Positions 7,831 through 16,880 of a stretch of DNA of 64,000 nt are shown piece by piece (the stretch's first letter is position 1; each line of letters begins with the position of its first letter). The stretch covers positions 1 to 64,000 of the forward strand of contig NZ_QSBV01000002.1 in assembly GCF_003465825.1 (NCBI RefSeq), given 5' to 3'. Both the position numbers and the translations under genes were made by a program. The notes under the pieces are model-generated. The model did not search any database and was not told the DNA's origin. It saw nothing but the letters and a program-made list of their open reading frames with translations. The stretch is from Collinsella sp. AF02-46-1. Lineage in GTDB: Bacteria > Actinomycetota > Coriobacteriia > Coriobacteriales > Coriobacteriaceae.

Positions 7831-8661
7831 ATGAAATGTAAAATTGAGAAAAACACCGTGCAGGAGACGCTGATCCTCCCGCTGTATTCCCGGAAGCTGT
7901 GTACGGAGTTGTACCCGAACCTTTACAGGGATGAAACAGCGGTTCGTCTGCTCGACCAGATCGACTACGACTTTTCAGAGGCAGAGAAAAACTCCCGCAA
8001 CCTGATGCAGCGCTTTGGTGCGCTGGAGGTGGCCACACGGCAGAGTGATCTTGCTTTCGAGGTGCGGGATTACCTGAAAGGCCACCCCAATGCGGCGGTG
8101 GTCAATCTGGGCTGCGGGCTGGACAACACCGGCAGAACCTGCGACAACGGTAGATGCAAGATCTACAATCTGGACTTCCCGGATGTGATTGCCTTGCGGC
8201 AGCAGCTACTGCCCGCCGGGGATCGAGAACAAAATATCCCCTGCGACCTGAAAGACACCGCATGGTTTAGCAAAATCGATGCCTCCCGCGGGGCGGTGTT
8301 CTTTGCCTCCGGGGTGTTCTATTACTTTCTGACCCAGCAGGTCCGGGAACTGGTGCGGGGGATGGCGGACGCTTTCCCCGGCAGTGTGCTGGTCTTTGAT
8401 GCTGCCAATCGGACGGCGGTAAAGATGATCGCAAAAACATGGCTTAAGACTGCAAAAATCAAGGATGTGGGGGCATATTTTGCGGTTTCGGATGCCGCCA
8501 AGGAAGTCGGCACGTGGGACAGCCGTCTGCAGGTCACAAGTCGCGGCTATATGCTGGGCTACAACGATTTGAGAGACTCTTCTGTCAGCTGCTTTTTCCG
8601 GTTTCTCGCAAGGGTCGGTGACAACGGGATGAAAATGCAAATCGTGAAAATAAGATTTTGA
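7831..8661 (+). CDS. Leucine carboxyl methyltransferase-like O-methyltransferase (island gene 3)
   Basis: The 276-residue protein matches the LCM/polyketide O-methyltransferase family: an N-terminal helical cap with YRDETAVRLLDQIDYDF, the SAM loop AAVVNLGCGLDNTGRTCDNG, KIYNLDFPDVIALRQQLLP, and GVFYYFLTQQVRELVRGM. Such enzymes methylate carboxyl or hydroxyl groups of small molecules or proteins. AGGAAG precedes the start. It completes a three-methyltransferase cluster inside the guaA island. Confidence 0.8.
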   Translation: MKCKIEKNTVQETLILPLYSRKLCTELYPNLYRDETAVRLLDQIDYDFSEAEKNSRNLMQRFGALEVATRQSDLAFEVRDYLKGHPNAAVVNLGCGLDNTGRTCDNGRCKIYNLDFPDVIALRQQLLPAGDREQNIPCDLKDTAWFSKIDASRGAVFFASGVFYYFLTQQVRELVRGMADAFPGSVLVFDAANRTAVKMIAKTWLKTAKIKDVGAYFAVSDAAKEVGTWDSRLQVTSRGYMLGYNDLRDSSVSCFFRFLARVGDNGMKMQIVKIRF

Positions 8662-8670
8662 GAGGCGAAA

Positions 8671-8787
8671 ACGAAGCGCATTCACTTTGACGTCGAAGAA
8701 GACGGCTTTTACGGCGCATATTGGGCGTGCAAGGACACGCATACAGCAGCGGGCACGGATTCAATTGAAACCGTGCCCGCTATCTGA
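8671..8787 (+). pseudogene. Truncated N-terminus of a possible alpha/beta hydrolase
   Basis: Just after the third methyltransferase, 38 codons from ACG 8671 read KRIHFDVEEDGFYGAYWACK, which looks like the beginning of an acyl-CoA thioesterase/dienelactone-type hydrolase. The frame then runs into the palindromic hairpin and stops at 8787. It has no standard start codon. It looks like a gene cut off at the island boundary; the family call is tentative. Confidence 0.4.
8749..8780. terminator. Near-perfect palindromic hairpin at the island edge
   Basis: GCGGGCACGG pairs with CCGTGCCCGC around a TTCAATTGAA centre, giving an almost continuous 32-nt palindrome between the convergent island operon and guaA. 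It probably terminates one or both. AT-rich sequence (TATATTATTTTAT) follows after about 10 nt. Confidence 0.65.
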
Positions 8788-8813
8788 TACTATATTATTT
8801 TATCGAACGTATG

Positions 8814-8831
8814 TTCTATTCCCACTCGATG
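8814..8831. repeat. guaA-proximal copy of the att-like direct repeat
   Basis: This 18-bp segment contains the stop and last four codons of the intact guaA. It is repeated at 6253-6270 with 17 of 18 identities. Confidence 0.75.
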
Positions 8832-10414
8832 GTCGCGGGCGGCTTGGACGTAATGTCGTAGCATACGCGGTTGGCGCCAGGGACCTCGGCAACGATGCGG
8901 CCGGAGATGCGGGCCAGGACGTCGTAGGGCAGCTTGGCCCAGTCGGCGGTCATGGCGTCGCTGGACTCCACGGCGCGCAAGATGATCGGGCGCTGATAGG
9001 TGCGCTCGTCGCCCATAACGCCAACGGACTTGATGTCGGGCAGGACCGCAAAATACTGCCAGCAGCTGTGCTCGGAGTTGCGCTCGCCGGTCTGCTCAAA
9101 CAGGCGCTGGTTGTAGGCGTCGAGCTCCTCGCGCACGATAGCGTCGGCGTTCTTGAGGATCTCGAGCTTCTCTTTGTCGACCGCACCGATGATGCGGATG
9201 GCAAGACCCGGGCCCGGGAAAGGCTGACGGAACACGATGTGACCCGGCAGACCCAGCGCCAGACCAAGCGCGCGGACCTCGTCCTTAAAGAAGTGGTCGA
9301 GCGGCTCAATGAGGTCGAAGTGCACGCCCTCGGGGAACGGGATCAGGTTGTGATGGCTCTTGATGGTGGCCGTCTTGCCGCCCGTCTTGCGAGCGCCGGA
9401 CTCGATGATGTCGGGGTAGATGGTGCCCTGAGCCAGGTACTTCACGGGTTTACCATCGGTCTCAAGCTGCTGAGCAACCGCGAAGAACTCTTTCCAGAAC
9501 TGCGTACCGATGATGCGGCGCTTCTCCTCGGGCTCGGTCACGCCGGCCAGAAGCTCGGCATAACGGTCCTCGGCGTGGACGTGGATAAAGTCGACGTCAA
9601 ACTGCTTGGTGAAGACCTCCTCCACCTGCTCGGGCTCGCCCTTGCGCAGCAGACCGTGGTTGATGAACACGCAGGTCATCTGCTTGCCTACGGCGCGGGC
9701 GCCCAGCGCAGCCACGACGGAGGAGTCGACGCCGCCGGACAGGGCCAGAATCACGCGGTCGTTGCCGACCTTCTCGCGGAACTCGGCCGTCATGGTCTCG
9801 ACCAGGTTGTCCATGCTCCAGTTGGGCTCCAGGCCGCAGATCTCAAACAGGAAGTTGCTCAGCAGCTGCTGACCGTACTCGGAATGCTTGACCTCGGGGT
9901 GGAACTGCGTGGTGAAGATCTTGCGCTCGACGCACTCCATGGCGGCAACCGGGCACACGTCGGTGCTGGCGGTAACGGTAAAGCCCTCGGGCACCTCGGA
10001 GACGGCATCGCGGTGGCTCATCCACACGGTCTGCTCCATGGGCGTGGAGTTAAAGAGCTTGGCGCCTGCCGTGCGCGTGATGGTGGCGCGGCCATACTCG
10101 CCCACCTCGGAGTGGCCGACCTTGCCACCGAGCGTCACGGCCGTGATCTGATGACCGTAGCAGAAGCCCAGGACGGGAAGGCCCAGGTCAAAGATGGCGG
10201 GGTCGATGGACGGAGCGTCCTCGGCATACACAGAAGCCGGGCCGCCGGAAAGGATGAGCGCAGAGGCGTTCATCTCGCGAATCTCGTCGGCCGAGATGTC
10301 GCAGGGAACGATCTCGGAATACACGTTGAGGTCGCGGACGCGACGGGCAATGAGCTGACCGTACTGCGCACCAAAGTCGAGTACGAGGACCTTTGCGGAA
10401 GCCTTTTGATCCAT
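8816..10414 (-). CDS. guaA: GMP synthase (glutamine-hydrolysing)
   Basis: The 532-residue enzyme converts XMP, ATP and glutamine to GMP. Residues about 10-200 are the class I glutamine amidotransferase with catalytic Cys in LGFCYGHQI and the His-x-Glu pair in TQFHPEVKHSE. Next comes the ATP pyrophosphatase with P-loop LSGGVDSSVVA, and the C-terminal dimerisation domain ending PPATIEWE. Length matches the family (about 510-530). Its 3' end overlaps the att-like repeat; the protein end is intact, as expected when an element restores the gene on insertion. Confidence 0.97.
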   Translation of the reverse strand: MDQKASAKVLVLDFGAQYGQLIARRVRDLNVYSEIVPCDISADEIREMNASALILSGGPASVYAEDAPSIDPAIFDLGLPVLGFCYGHQITAVTLGGKVGHSEVGEYGRATITRTAGAKLFNSTPMEQTVWMSHRDAVSEVPEGFTVTASTDVCPVAAMECVERKIFTTQFHPEVKHSEYGQQLLSNFLFEICGLEPNWSMDNLVETMTAEFREKVGNDRVILALSGGVDSSVVAALGARAVGKQMTCVFINHGLLRKGEPEQVEEVFTKQFDVDFIHVHAEDRYAELLAGVTEPEEKRRIIGTQFWKEFFAVAQQLETDGKPVKYLAQGTIYPDIIESGARKTGGKTATIKSHHNLIPFPEGVHFDLIEPLDHFFKDEVRALGLALGLPGHIVFRQPFPGPGLAIRIIGAVDKEKLEILKNADAIVREELDAYNQRLFEQTGERNSEHSCWQYFAVLPDIKSVGVMGDERTYQRPIILRAVESSDAMTADWAKLPYDVLARISGRIVAEVPGANRVCYDITSKPPATIEWE

Positions 10415-10681
10415 GGTTTCCCCCTCTTGTTGGCGGGGAGCCGATGCTCACCCGCGTGAATGAACGAAATAGCTTTCATAGTGTACACGTTATATGGGGT
10501 TTCTCGTCCCTCGCAACCATCAGCGCACGGCAAACGCACGACCTGGACCCCTATTTGACGGCAATTGAAGTGTTACCGAACGTTACAGATGATGTAATAC
10601 GTTTGAACATTGGACGCCCTGTGCCACAATACTGCCGAACGACTCCGCCCTCGCGGCGGCAAATACGATAGGAATACCAGC

Positions 10682-11695
10682 ATGAAGCGCATCCTTCTCA
10701 TCGCCACGGGCGGCACCATCGCATCGACCGAGGACGGCAACGGCCTCTCCCCCGCCCTGACCGGTGAGGAACTCGCCCAGAGCGTTCCCGAGATCTCGGG
10801 CCTCTGCGAGCTCGACGTCGTGCAGCCCATGAACATCGACAGCACCAATATGCGCCCGAGCGACTGGATGCGTATCCGCGACGTCATCGTCGAAGGCTAT
10901 GCCGATCACGACGGCTTCGTAGTCCTTCACGGCACCGACACCATGAGCTACACCGCGGCAGCGCTTTCCTATCTGATTCAGGACAGTCCCAAGCCCATCG
11001 TACTCACCGGCTCGCAAAAGCCCATGGGCAACCCCTTTACCGATGCCAAGCTCAACCTGTACCAGAGCCTGCTCTATGCGCTCGACGAGCATTCACACGA
11101 CGTCTCGATCGTGTTTGGCGGCGTCGCCATTGCCGGCACGCGCGCCCGCAAGCAGCGCACCATGAGCTTTAACGCGTTCATTAGTGTCAACTATCCGCCC
11201 ATTGCCTACATCCGCAACGACCGCATTGTGCGCAACGGGCTTCACGGCACTCACCAGAATGAGAATCCGGTTCGTTTCTACGACAGTATCGACCCGCGCG
11301 TGTTTGTCCTTAAGCTGACACCCGGCGTGAACCCGGGTATCCTGGACGCCCTTGCCGATAGCTACGACGCCATGATTCTGGAGACCTTTGGCATTGGCGG
11401 TATCCCCGAGTTTGGTGAGTCGGGCGAGTCATTCCAGGAGGCGATTTTCCGCTGGGTCGATTCGGGCCGTACTGTCGTTATGACCACGCAGGTCCCCGAA
11501 GAGGGCCTCGATTTGGGCGTTTATGAGGTCGGCCGTGCTTACGCGGATCATCCGGGCATTCTGCGCGGCGACGACATGACCACCGAGACGCTCGTGGCCA
11601 AGACCATGTGGGCACTCGGCCAGTCGCGTGATGCGGCCGAGATTCAGCGCCTGTTCTACAGCCAAGTCAACCACGACCGCATCCCGATGGCGTAG
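10682..11695 (+). CDS. L-asparaginase, type I-like
   Basis: The 337-residue protein has both asparaginase signatures: ILLIATGGTIASTEDG at residues 4-19 with the nucleophilic Thr, and GFVVLHGTDTMSYTAAAL with the second catalytic Thr-Asp. No signal peptide is present, so it is cytoplasmic and probably converts asparagine to aspartate and ammonia. ATG 10682 is chosen because AGGA lies about 8 nt upstream and the protein then begins right at the family N-terminus. It is divergent from guaA across a 267-bp spacer. Confidence 0.93.
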   Translation: MKRILLIATGGTIASTEDGNGLSPALTGEELAQSVPEISGLCELDVVQPMNIDSTNMRPSDWMRIRDVIVEGYADHDGFVVLHGTDTMSYTAAALSYLIQDSPKPIVLTGSQKPMGNPFTDAKLNLYQSLLYALDEHSHDVSIVFGGVAIAGTRARKQRTMSFNAFISVNYPPIAYIRNDRIVRNGLHGTHQNENPVRFYDSIDPRVFVLKLTPGVNPGILDALADSYDAMILETFGIGGIPEFGESGESFQEAIFRWVDSGRTVVMTTQVPEEGLDLGVYEVGRAYADHPGILRGDDMTTETLVAKTMWALGQSRDAAEIQRLFYSQVNHDRIPMA

Positions 11696-12013
11696 CTAAA
11701 ACAAAATCCGCCTCTTTGGGCCTTGTAGGGCACGTGATACCCCTCGGAACGTGCAAAAAGCGGAGTTTTCAGCATCCGCCCCTTCCGGGAACGTTAAAAC
11801 CGCTGGCTGTAAATTGCCTTTCGACTCGAAAGACTCGTTCCGCGCGCTTGTTATTCCTCATATTATTGAATTTTGTGGATAATCCAAAACATTACGCGTC
11901 GTATTTGTGGCCCCGGCTGCCGTCAAATTATTGAGGGATGCTGAATACTCGCGTTTTTGCACGCCGCCGTCGGGGGGACCCGTTCAGCAAACGGCAAATC
12001 TAGCAAAAAAAGG
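11696..12013. other. Non-coding spacer
   Basis: No supported gene. The first third has GCACGTGATACCCCTCGG, which loosely resembles GCACCGTGATACCACTCGG at 19623-19642, also in a spacer. An AT-rich run lies at about 11850-11900. Confidence 0.4.
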
Positions 12014-12232
12014 CTACTCGATACCCTCGAGAAGCTCTGACACCGTCATGCCGAGTGCGGGCGCGATCTTAAATAGAACCTTGAGCGTGAAATTTGCCGT
12101 CCCATCTTCGATTCGGTCGAGGTAGGGTCGGCTGATTCCTGTCGCCACACAAAAATCAACCTTGGAGATACCAAGGTCTCTGCGTGTCTCTTCGACCCGC
12201 CTGCCAAGAATCTGTTTCGCACGTTCGTCCAT
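12014..12232 (-). CDS. XRE/Cro-type helix-turn-helix regulator
   Basis: The 72-residue protein is essentially one HTH_3 domain: RRDLGISKVDFCVATGISRP, then YLDRIEDGTANFTLKVLFKI and APALGMTVSELLEG. It is the size of antitoxin-like or small autoregulatory XRE proteins. It is divergent from an unknown gene at 12309, with a perfect 24-bp palindrome in the spacer, so it probably represses both. Confidence 0.85.
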   Translation of the reverse strand: MDERAKQILGRRVEETRRDLGISKVDFCVATGISRPYLDRIEDGTANFTLKVLFKIAPALGMTVSELLEGIE

Positions 12233-12261
12233 GCAGCCGAGTTTGAAATGGAGCCGAACAT

Positions 12262-12285
12262 AAACGTAAACTATAGTTTACGTTT
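12262..12285. promoter_or_regulatory. Perfect 24-bp palindromic operator
   Basis: The half-site AAACGTAAACTA is followed directly by its exact reverse complement. TATAGT at the centre could be a -10 element. It lies between divergent genes, one encoding an HTH protein, and is the obvious binding site for that protein. Confidence 0.75.
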
Positions 12286-12308
12286 TGCCGAATACACAGG
12301 AGTTTTCT

Positions 12309-12698
12309 ATGTCGGGTTCTTCGGTCCGCACGTACCGAGCCACGCTTCGCACAAACAGCGCACCGCCCAAGCTCGTCGTCGTTGAAGCAGAATATCTTTC
12401 GCCCGATGAGCGCACAGCATTTGCATTGCTATCAAGTCGCGTCGCCGCCGTTCTGGTCCCTTGTCCGGCGCAAGGTGCGCTTGCCATCCAATGCCAAGCG
12501 CACAGCCGCTCGCTCAATCAGGCTGCCGTAATCGTAACCAGCCAGCGTGGCCTGCCCCTTCTCCTGGAAGCCGGCGTCGCGCTCGCCCTTCGCGGTGCCG
12601 GATACGAAAACGAGGCCGCCGCCGACATGGTCTTTCAACCACGATCGAGCGGCGGCCTCGCAGCAGCCATCGAATATGCTTGCAGGCTCGTTGCCTAA
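12309..12698 (+). CDS. Unknown 129-residue protein divergent from an HTH regulator
   Basis: The start ATG 12309 has AGGAG at ideal spacing. The sequence alternates hydrophobic strands and helices (KLVVVEAEYLS, AAVIVTSQRGLPLLLEAGVA, GGLAAAIEYACRLV), suggesting a small alpha/beta, possibly Rossmann-like fold. It is loosely reminiscent of DprA-type or nucleotide-binding folds but too weak to assign. The XRE gene and palindrome next to it suggest it belongs to a regulated pair, possibly toxin-antitoxin-like. Confidence 0.6.
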   Translation: MSGSSVRTYRATLRTNSAPPKLVVVEAEYLSPDERTAFALLSSRVAAVLVPCPAQGALAIQCQAHSRSLNQAAVIVTSQRGLPLLLEAGVALALRGAGYENEAAADMVFQPRSSGGLAAAIEYACRLVA

Positions 12699-12707
12699 AG
12701 GCGCAAG

Positions 12708-13091
12708 CTAAAAGCCCAGGCCAAAGCCCATACCGGTAATCGCCGAATACATAAAGTAGACGTTGATTACGTTGAGAAATACACCCGTGATGCAACCGTT
12801 GCGCAGGTAGCGCTCGCACACGATGCGTGCCATGGCGGCGGAGTCATCGTTGTTTTTTGCCTGGCGTCCCGCCGTAAAGTACGTCGCCACGCTCAGCAGC
12901 AGATTGAGCACCGGCAACGCCAGCAGCTCGTAGCTCTTGCCCCAGCGCGTCGCCTCGCCGGCAGCATTAAACTTTGTTGCCACCTCGGGACCAATGTTGG
13001 GGATAACACACGCTGCGACCACCAGCGGAATCACCGCAAGTACGAGCAGCGCAATACCCATGTAGCCAGCTTTTTTGCCATATTTAAACAT
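12708..13091 (-). CDS. DUF1648/SdpI-like membrane protein
   Basis: The 127-residue protein has three or four hydrophobic segments. Its N-terminal half, with IGPEVATKFNAAGEATRWGK after the first helix, is typical of the DUF1648 domain found in SdpI immunity-like proteins. It lies 11 bp downstream of ychF on the same strand. Its function is unknown, and its C-terminus is shorter than full SdpI. Confidence 0.65.
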   Translation of the reverse strand: MFKYGKKAGYMGIALLVLAVIPLVVAACVIPNIGPEVATKFNAAGEATRWGKSYELLALPVLNLLLSVATYFTAGRQAKNNDDSAAMARIVCERYLRNGCITGVFLNVINVYFMYSAITGMGFGLGF

Positions 13092-13102
13092 ATGCGTCGT
13101 CC

Positions 13103-14179
<1,077 letters not shown>

Positions 14180-14293
14180 GACAGCTCCTTTTGATACAGG
14201 TACTTCAAACTGCATAAGTATAGCGCCGCCGCAGCATCTGGGCGAACCCGGACGCCACGGCGGCACGAATGAAGCAGAGATAGAGGTCGCTGA

Positions 14294-15547
14294 CTAGTCC
14301 GCGAGCTTTTCCACCTGGTCGAGCATCTTGTCAAGCTTGGCCTTTGCCTCGGCCTTGACCTTCTCAGCTTCTTCGTGAGCCTTCGCCTTCTGGGCGGCCT
14401 TTTCCTCGGCTTCGGGATCGACGACGACCAGATTGGACGCGTCATGCTTAACTAACTTGAGCGCATGCTCGGGGCACACCTTGACGCAGGCTCCGCAACC
14501 CAGGCAATACGTGGATTCCAGTGCAAAGCGGCCGCTTCCCACCAGATCGCAGGCAAACGTGGGGCATACGTTGACGCACTCGCCACACGACGTGCACTTG
14601 TCAAAATCGCACTCCGGCGTGCTCACCTGCATGTTCTGGGCAAGCTCGGGGTGGTTTTGCAGCGTCGAGAGCACCAGCTGCCGCCCGTGCGTGAGCGAAC
14701 GGCGACGCTTGGTCGTCGTGGTGCCGCACATGGTGTTGAGCGTACGCTCCAACTGGGTAATCTGATGGCGATGGGCTTTGAGCTTCTGCGTCACCGAGGC
14801 CAGTGCCGCCGTTGCCGGATTGAGCTTTGTCACGGTAAGGCCCGTGGTGCGGGCGATCTTTTCCATGTACTCCTTGCGCTCGTACTCGCGGCGCTTATGA
14901 CATTTGAGGCTCTTGGGATCGACCTCCAGACCCATGCCCGTGCCGGCCCACTCCTCGGCCTTCGCAATCGCCTCGCCCAGGATGTCCTCACCGCCGGTGT
15001 TGCGGCACTTATCGCACACGCCCAGTGGCAGGTACACGCTCACGTTGGGATAGTCCGCCAGTACCGAGAACCAGGTCTCGGCCGTAATATCGCCCACGCA
15101 GGCGACAACAACCTCGTTCTCGCGCGGCATGCGCTTAAGGGCACGCGTGCAGGTAACGTAGGCGGTCTCGTGGCTCGTAGCCGCCGAGACAATGTCGTCG
15201 TAAAGGTTTTTGGGCGCCAGACGCGGCGAAATAATCGCCTCAGTCGGACAGGCGGCAGCGCACAGGCCGCACTTACGACAGGAGTCGAGGATCTCAATGG
15301 CGTCTTCCTCGACCTCGATAGCGTTGACCGGGCACACGTCCATGCACGCGGTGCAGCCGCTCTTTTCGTTTTTGCAGGTCAGGCACGGAATGGTGTTGCC
15401 GCGCGGACGCTCCTTGTAGTCGGCAGGATTCCACTGCGGCGCCGACGGATCGAGTGCGTCGGTCACACCGCCAAGCGGGTTTTTGAGAAAGTCGAAACCC
15501 TTGCTGATTTCGATAATGTCATCAAACAGATCGTGTTCCTGCGCCAT
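14294..15547 (-). CDS. Polyferredoxin-like 4Fe-4S protein
   Basis: The start MAQEHDLFDDIIEISKGFDF follows GGGAGGGG. The 417-residue protein has two pairs of ferredoxin motifs. Near the N-terminus are CTACMDVCPVNAI and CRKCGLCAAACPTEAI; near the C-terminus are CTSCGECVNVCPTFACDL and CLGCGACVKVCPEHALKL. Between them is a region with CDKC and CHKRREYERKEYMEK. A long charged alanine/lysine/glutamate helix ends the protein. It is probably a cytoplasmic electron-transfer partner; its redox partner is not visible nearby. Confidence 0.8.
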   Translation of the reverse strand: MAQEHDLFDDIIEISKGFDFLKNPLGGVTDALDPSAPQWNPADYKERPRGNTIPCLTCKNEKSGCTACMDVCPVNAIEVEEDAIEILDSCRKCGLCAAACPTEAIISPRLAPKNLYDDIVSAATSHETAYVTCTRALKRMPRENEVVVACVGDITAETWFSVLADYPNVSVYLPLGVCDKCRNTGGEDILGEAIAKAEEWAGTGMGLEVDPKSLKCHKRREYERKEYMEKIARTTGLTVTKLNPATAALASVTQKLKAHRHQITQLERTLNTMCGTTTTKRRRSLTHGRQLVLSTLQNHPELAQNMQVSTPECDFDKCTSCGECVNVCPTFACDLVGSGRFALESTYCLGCGACVKVCPEHALKLVKHDASNLVVVDPEAEEKAAQKAKAHEEAEKVKAEAKAKLDKMLDQVEKLAD

Positions 15548-15698
15548 GCGCGGCCCCTCCCTGAGCAGTGCAAACAAGCAAAAGATAATGATACGCTATC
15601 GGCCCACGCCTCGGGCAAATTACACGCGGAGCACCTTTGAGGCAAATAGCCCATGGCCTATCGCCGTCTCGATTGCACAAGGTCAATCAAGCGCCAAA

Positions 15699-16766
15699 CT
15701 ATGCCTCGCACATGAGCTGCAGGAGCTGTTGTTTGGTCGCCTTGGCCTGCTCGTTAGCCATATTGCGCTCGTTTCTAAAGACCGCATTTGCAACACCCTG
15801 CAGATCGGCATCGGAAATCTCGCCAAGGCCCAGCTCCTCGAGCGTCGTCGGCAGACCGACGCGCTGGCAAAACTCGAGCACCTGATCAAGCTCGGGTGCA
15901 CGCTCCAGGCGCAGCTGCACCACCAGACCAAATGCCACGGCCTCACCATGCATGGCCTTGCACTCGGGCAGAATCGTCAGCCCGTTGGCGATGGCATGCG
16001 CCAACGCCAAGCCGCCACTCTCAAAGCCGACACCCGAGAGCAAAATATTGCACTCGATCAGGCGTTCAACCGCTGGCGACGTACGCCCCTTTTTGAGATC
16101 GCGCTTGGCAGCGACACCGCACTCCATAAGTGTGTCGTAGCAGGCACGAGCCGCAACCAGAGCCAAGTGCCCCGGCGCGCCACCGTGCTCGTTGGCGCCG
16201 TGCGCCGCGGCGCACGAACGCGCCTCGAAGTACGTTGCCAGCGCATCGCCCATACCAGCGACCGTCATACGCAGTGGGGCCGCTGCGACCACGTTGGTAT
16301 CGACCACGACCAGATCTGGATTCTTCTCGAGCATCAGGTAGCGGTCGAACGACCCATCCTCGTGATACAGCACCGAAATCGCGCTGCACGGACCATCCAT
16401 TGAGGCCGCCGTGGGACATACGCACAACGGCAACTCGGCATAAAACGCTACTGCCTTGGCGATATCGAGCATCTTGCCACCGCCAATACCCACCACCATG
16501 TCGCAATACTCAGCCTGGGCTTCCTTAGCCATTTCGGCAACAGCCTCTTCCGTACACGGACCGTTGTAAATTTTAAAGAACGGCTCGCTTAGATCGTCGT
16601 CCAGAAATCCATCGACAATCTGCCTGCACAGCCGATCCTCGGTGCCCTGGTCAAACAAGACATAGGCAGCGCAGCCCAACCATGACAAATACCTGCCCTG
16701 GCGCGAAAGCTCCCCCGGCCCCTGAACATACCGGCCGGGACCGCCGTAAACCATAGGAAGCGCCAT
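15699..16766 (-). CDS. Glycerol dehydrogenase-like enzyme (copy 2)
   Basis: This 355-residue member of the iron/zinc alcohol dehydrogenase superfamily is GldA type: NAD loop CDMVVGIGGGKMLDIAKAVA, and metal ligands in AGMGDALATYFEAR (Asp), LALAHAIANGLTI (His) and KAMHGEAVAFG (His). It is a diverged paralogue of the next gene upstream, with the same domain order. ATG 16766 is preferred to GTG 16778 because AAGGGTGG lies about 8 nt before it. A hairpin terminator separates it from its paralogue, so the two need not share a transcript. Confidence 0.85.
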   Translation of the reverse strand: MALPMVYGGPGRYVQGPGELSRQGRYLSWLGCAAYVLFDQGTEDRLCRQIVDGFLDDDLSEPFFKIYNGPCTEEAVAEMAKEAQAEYCDMVVGIGGGKMLDIAKAVAFYAELPLCVCPTAASMDGPCSAISVLYHEDGSFDRYLMLEKNPDLVVVDTNVVAAAPLRMTVAGMGDALATYFEARSCAAAHGANEHGGAPGHLALVAARACYDTLMECGVAAKRDLKKGRTSPAVERLIECNILLSGVGFESGGLALAHAIANGLTILPECKAMHGEAVAFGLVVQLRLERAPELDQVLEFCQRVGLPTTLEELGLGEISDADLQGVANAVFRNERNMANEQAKATKQQLLQLMCEA

Positions 16767-16797
16767 ACGAGAATCCACCCTTCATCAAACAACGATT

Positions 16798-16826
16798 GGT
16801 GCAAAGTAACCTGACCCCTTTGCACC
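16798..16826. repeat. Hairpin of the GGGG-CAGG family, copy 1
   Basis: A perfect 9-bp stem (GGTGCAAAG with its complement) encloses a loop that on the minus strand reads GGGTCAGGTTA, with the G-run shared by stem and loop. Related hairpins lie at 24139, 52444 and 63130. This copy lies between the two glycerol dehydrogenase genes. Confidence 0.6.
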
Positions 16827-16830
16827 TTAG

Positions 16831-16868
16831 CAAAAAAGGGGCAAAGCCATCTGCTGGCTTTGCCCCTT
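16831..16868 (-). terminator. Rho-independent terminator of the upstream glycerol dehydrogenase
   Basis: A 14-bp perfect stem (AAGGGGCAAAGCCA and complement, 5-nt loop) is followed on the minus strand by a T-run. It lies 12 bp past the stop of the gene at 16881-17981. Confidence 0.85.
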
Positions 16869-16880
16869 CCTTAGCTTGAT

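Larger units (their letters stand above)
6253..8831. mobile_element. Small genomic island at the 3' end of guaA
   Basis: A direct repeat of the last codons of guaA bounds a block of three methyltransferase genes, a truncated hydrolase fragment and a palindromic hairpin. Base composition is less GC-rich than in the neighbours. The 3' end of guaA is a known integration target for site-specific elements in several bacteria. No integrase lies inside, so this is either a remnant or an element mobilised in trans. Confidence 0.65.

Noticed and set aside
8687..10459. 590-residue open frame on the plus strand opposite guaA
   Set aside because: It is the antisense shadow of guaA, as are similar long frames opposite glnN, metH, gatB and gatA; high GC leaves few stops.
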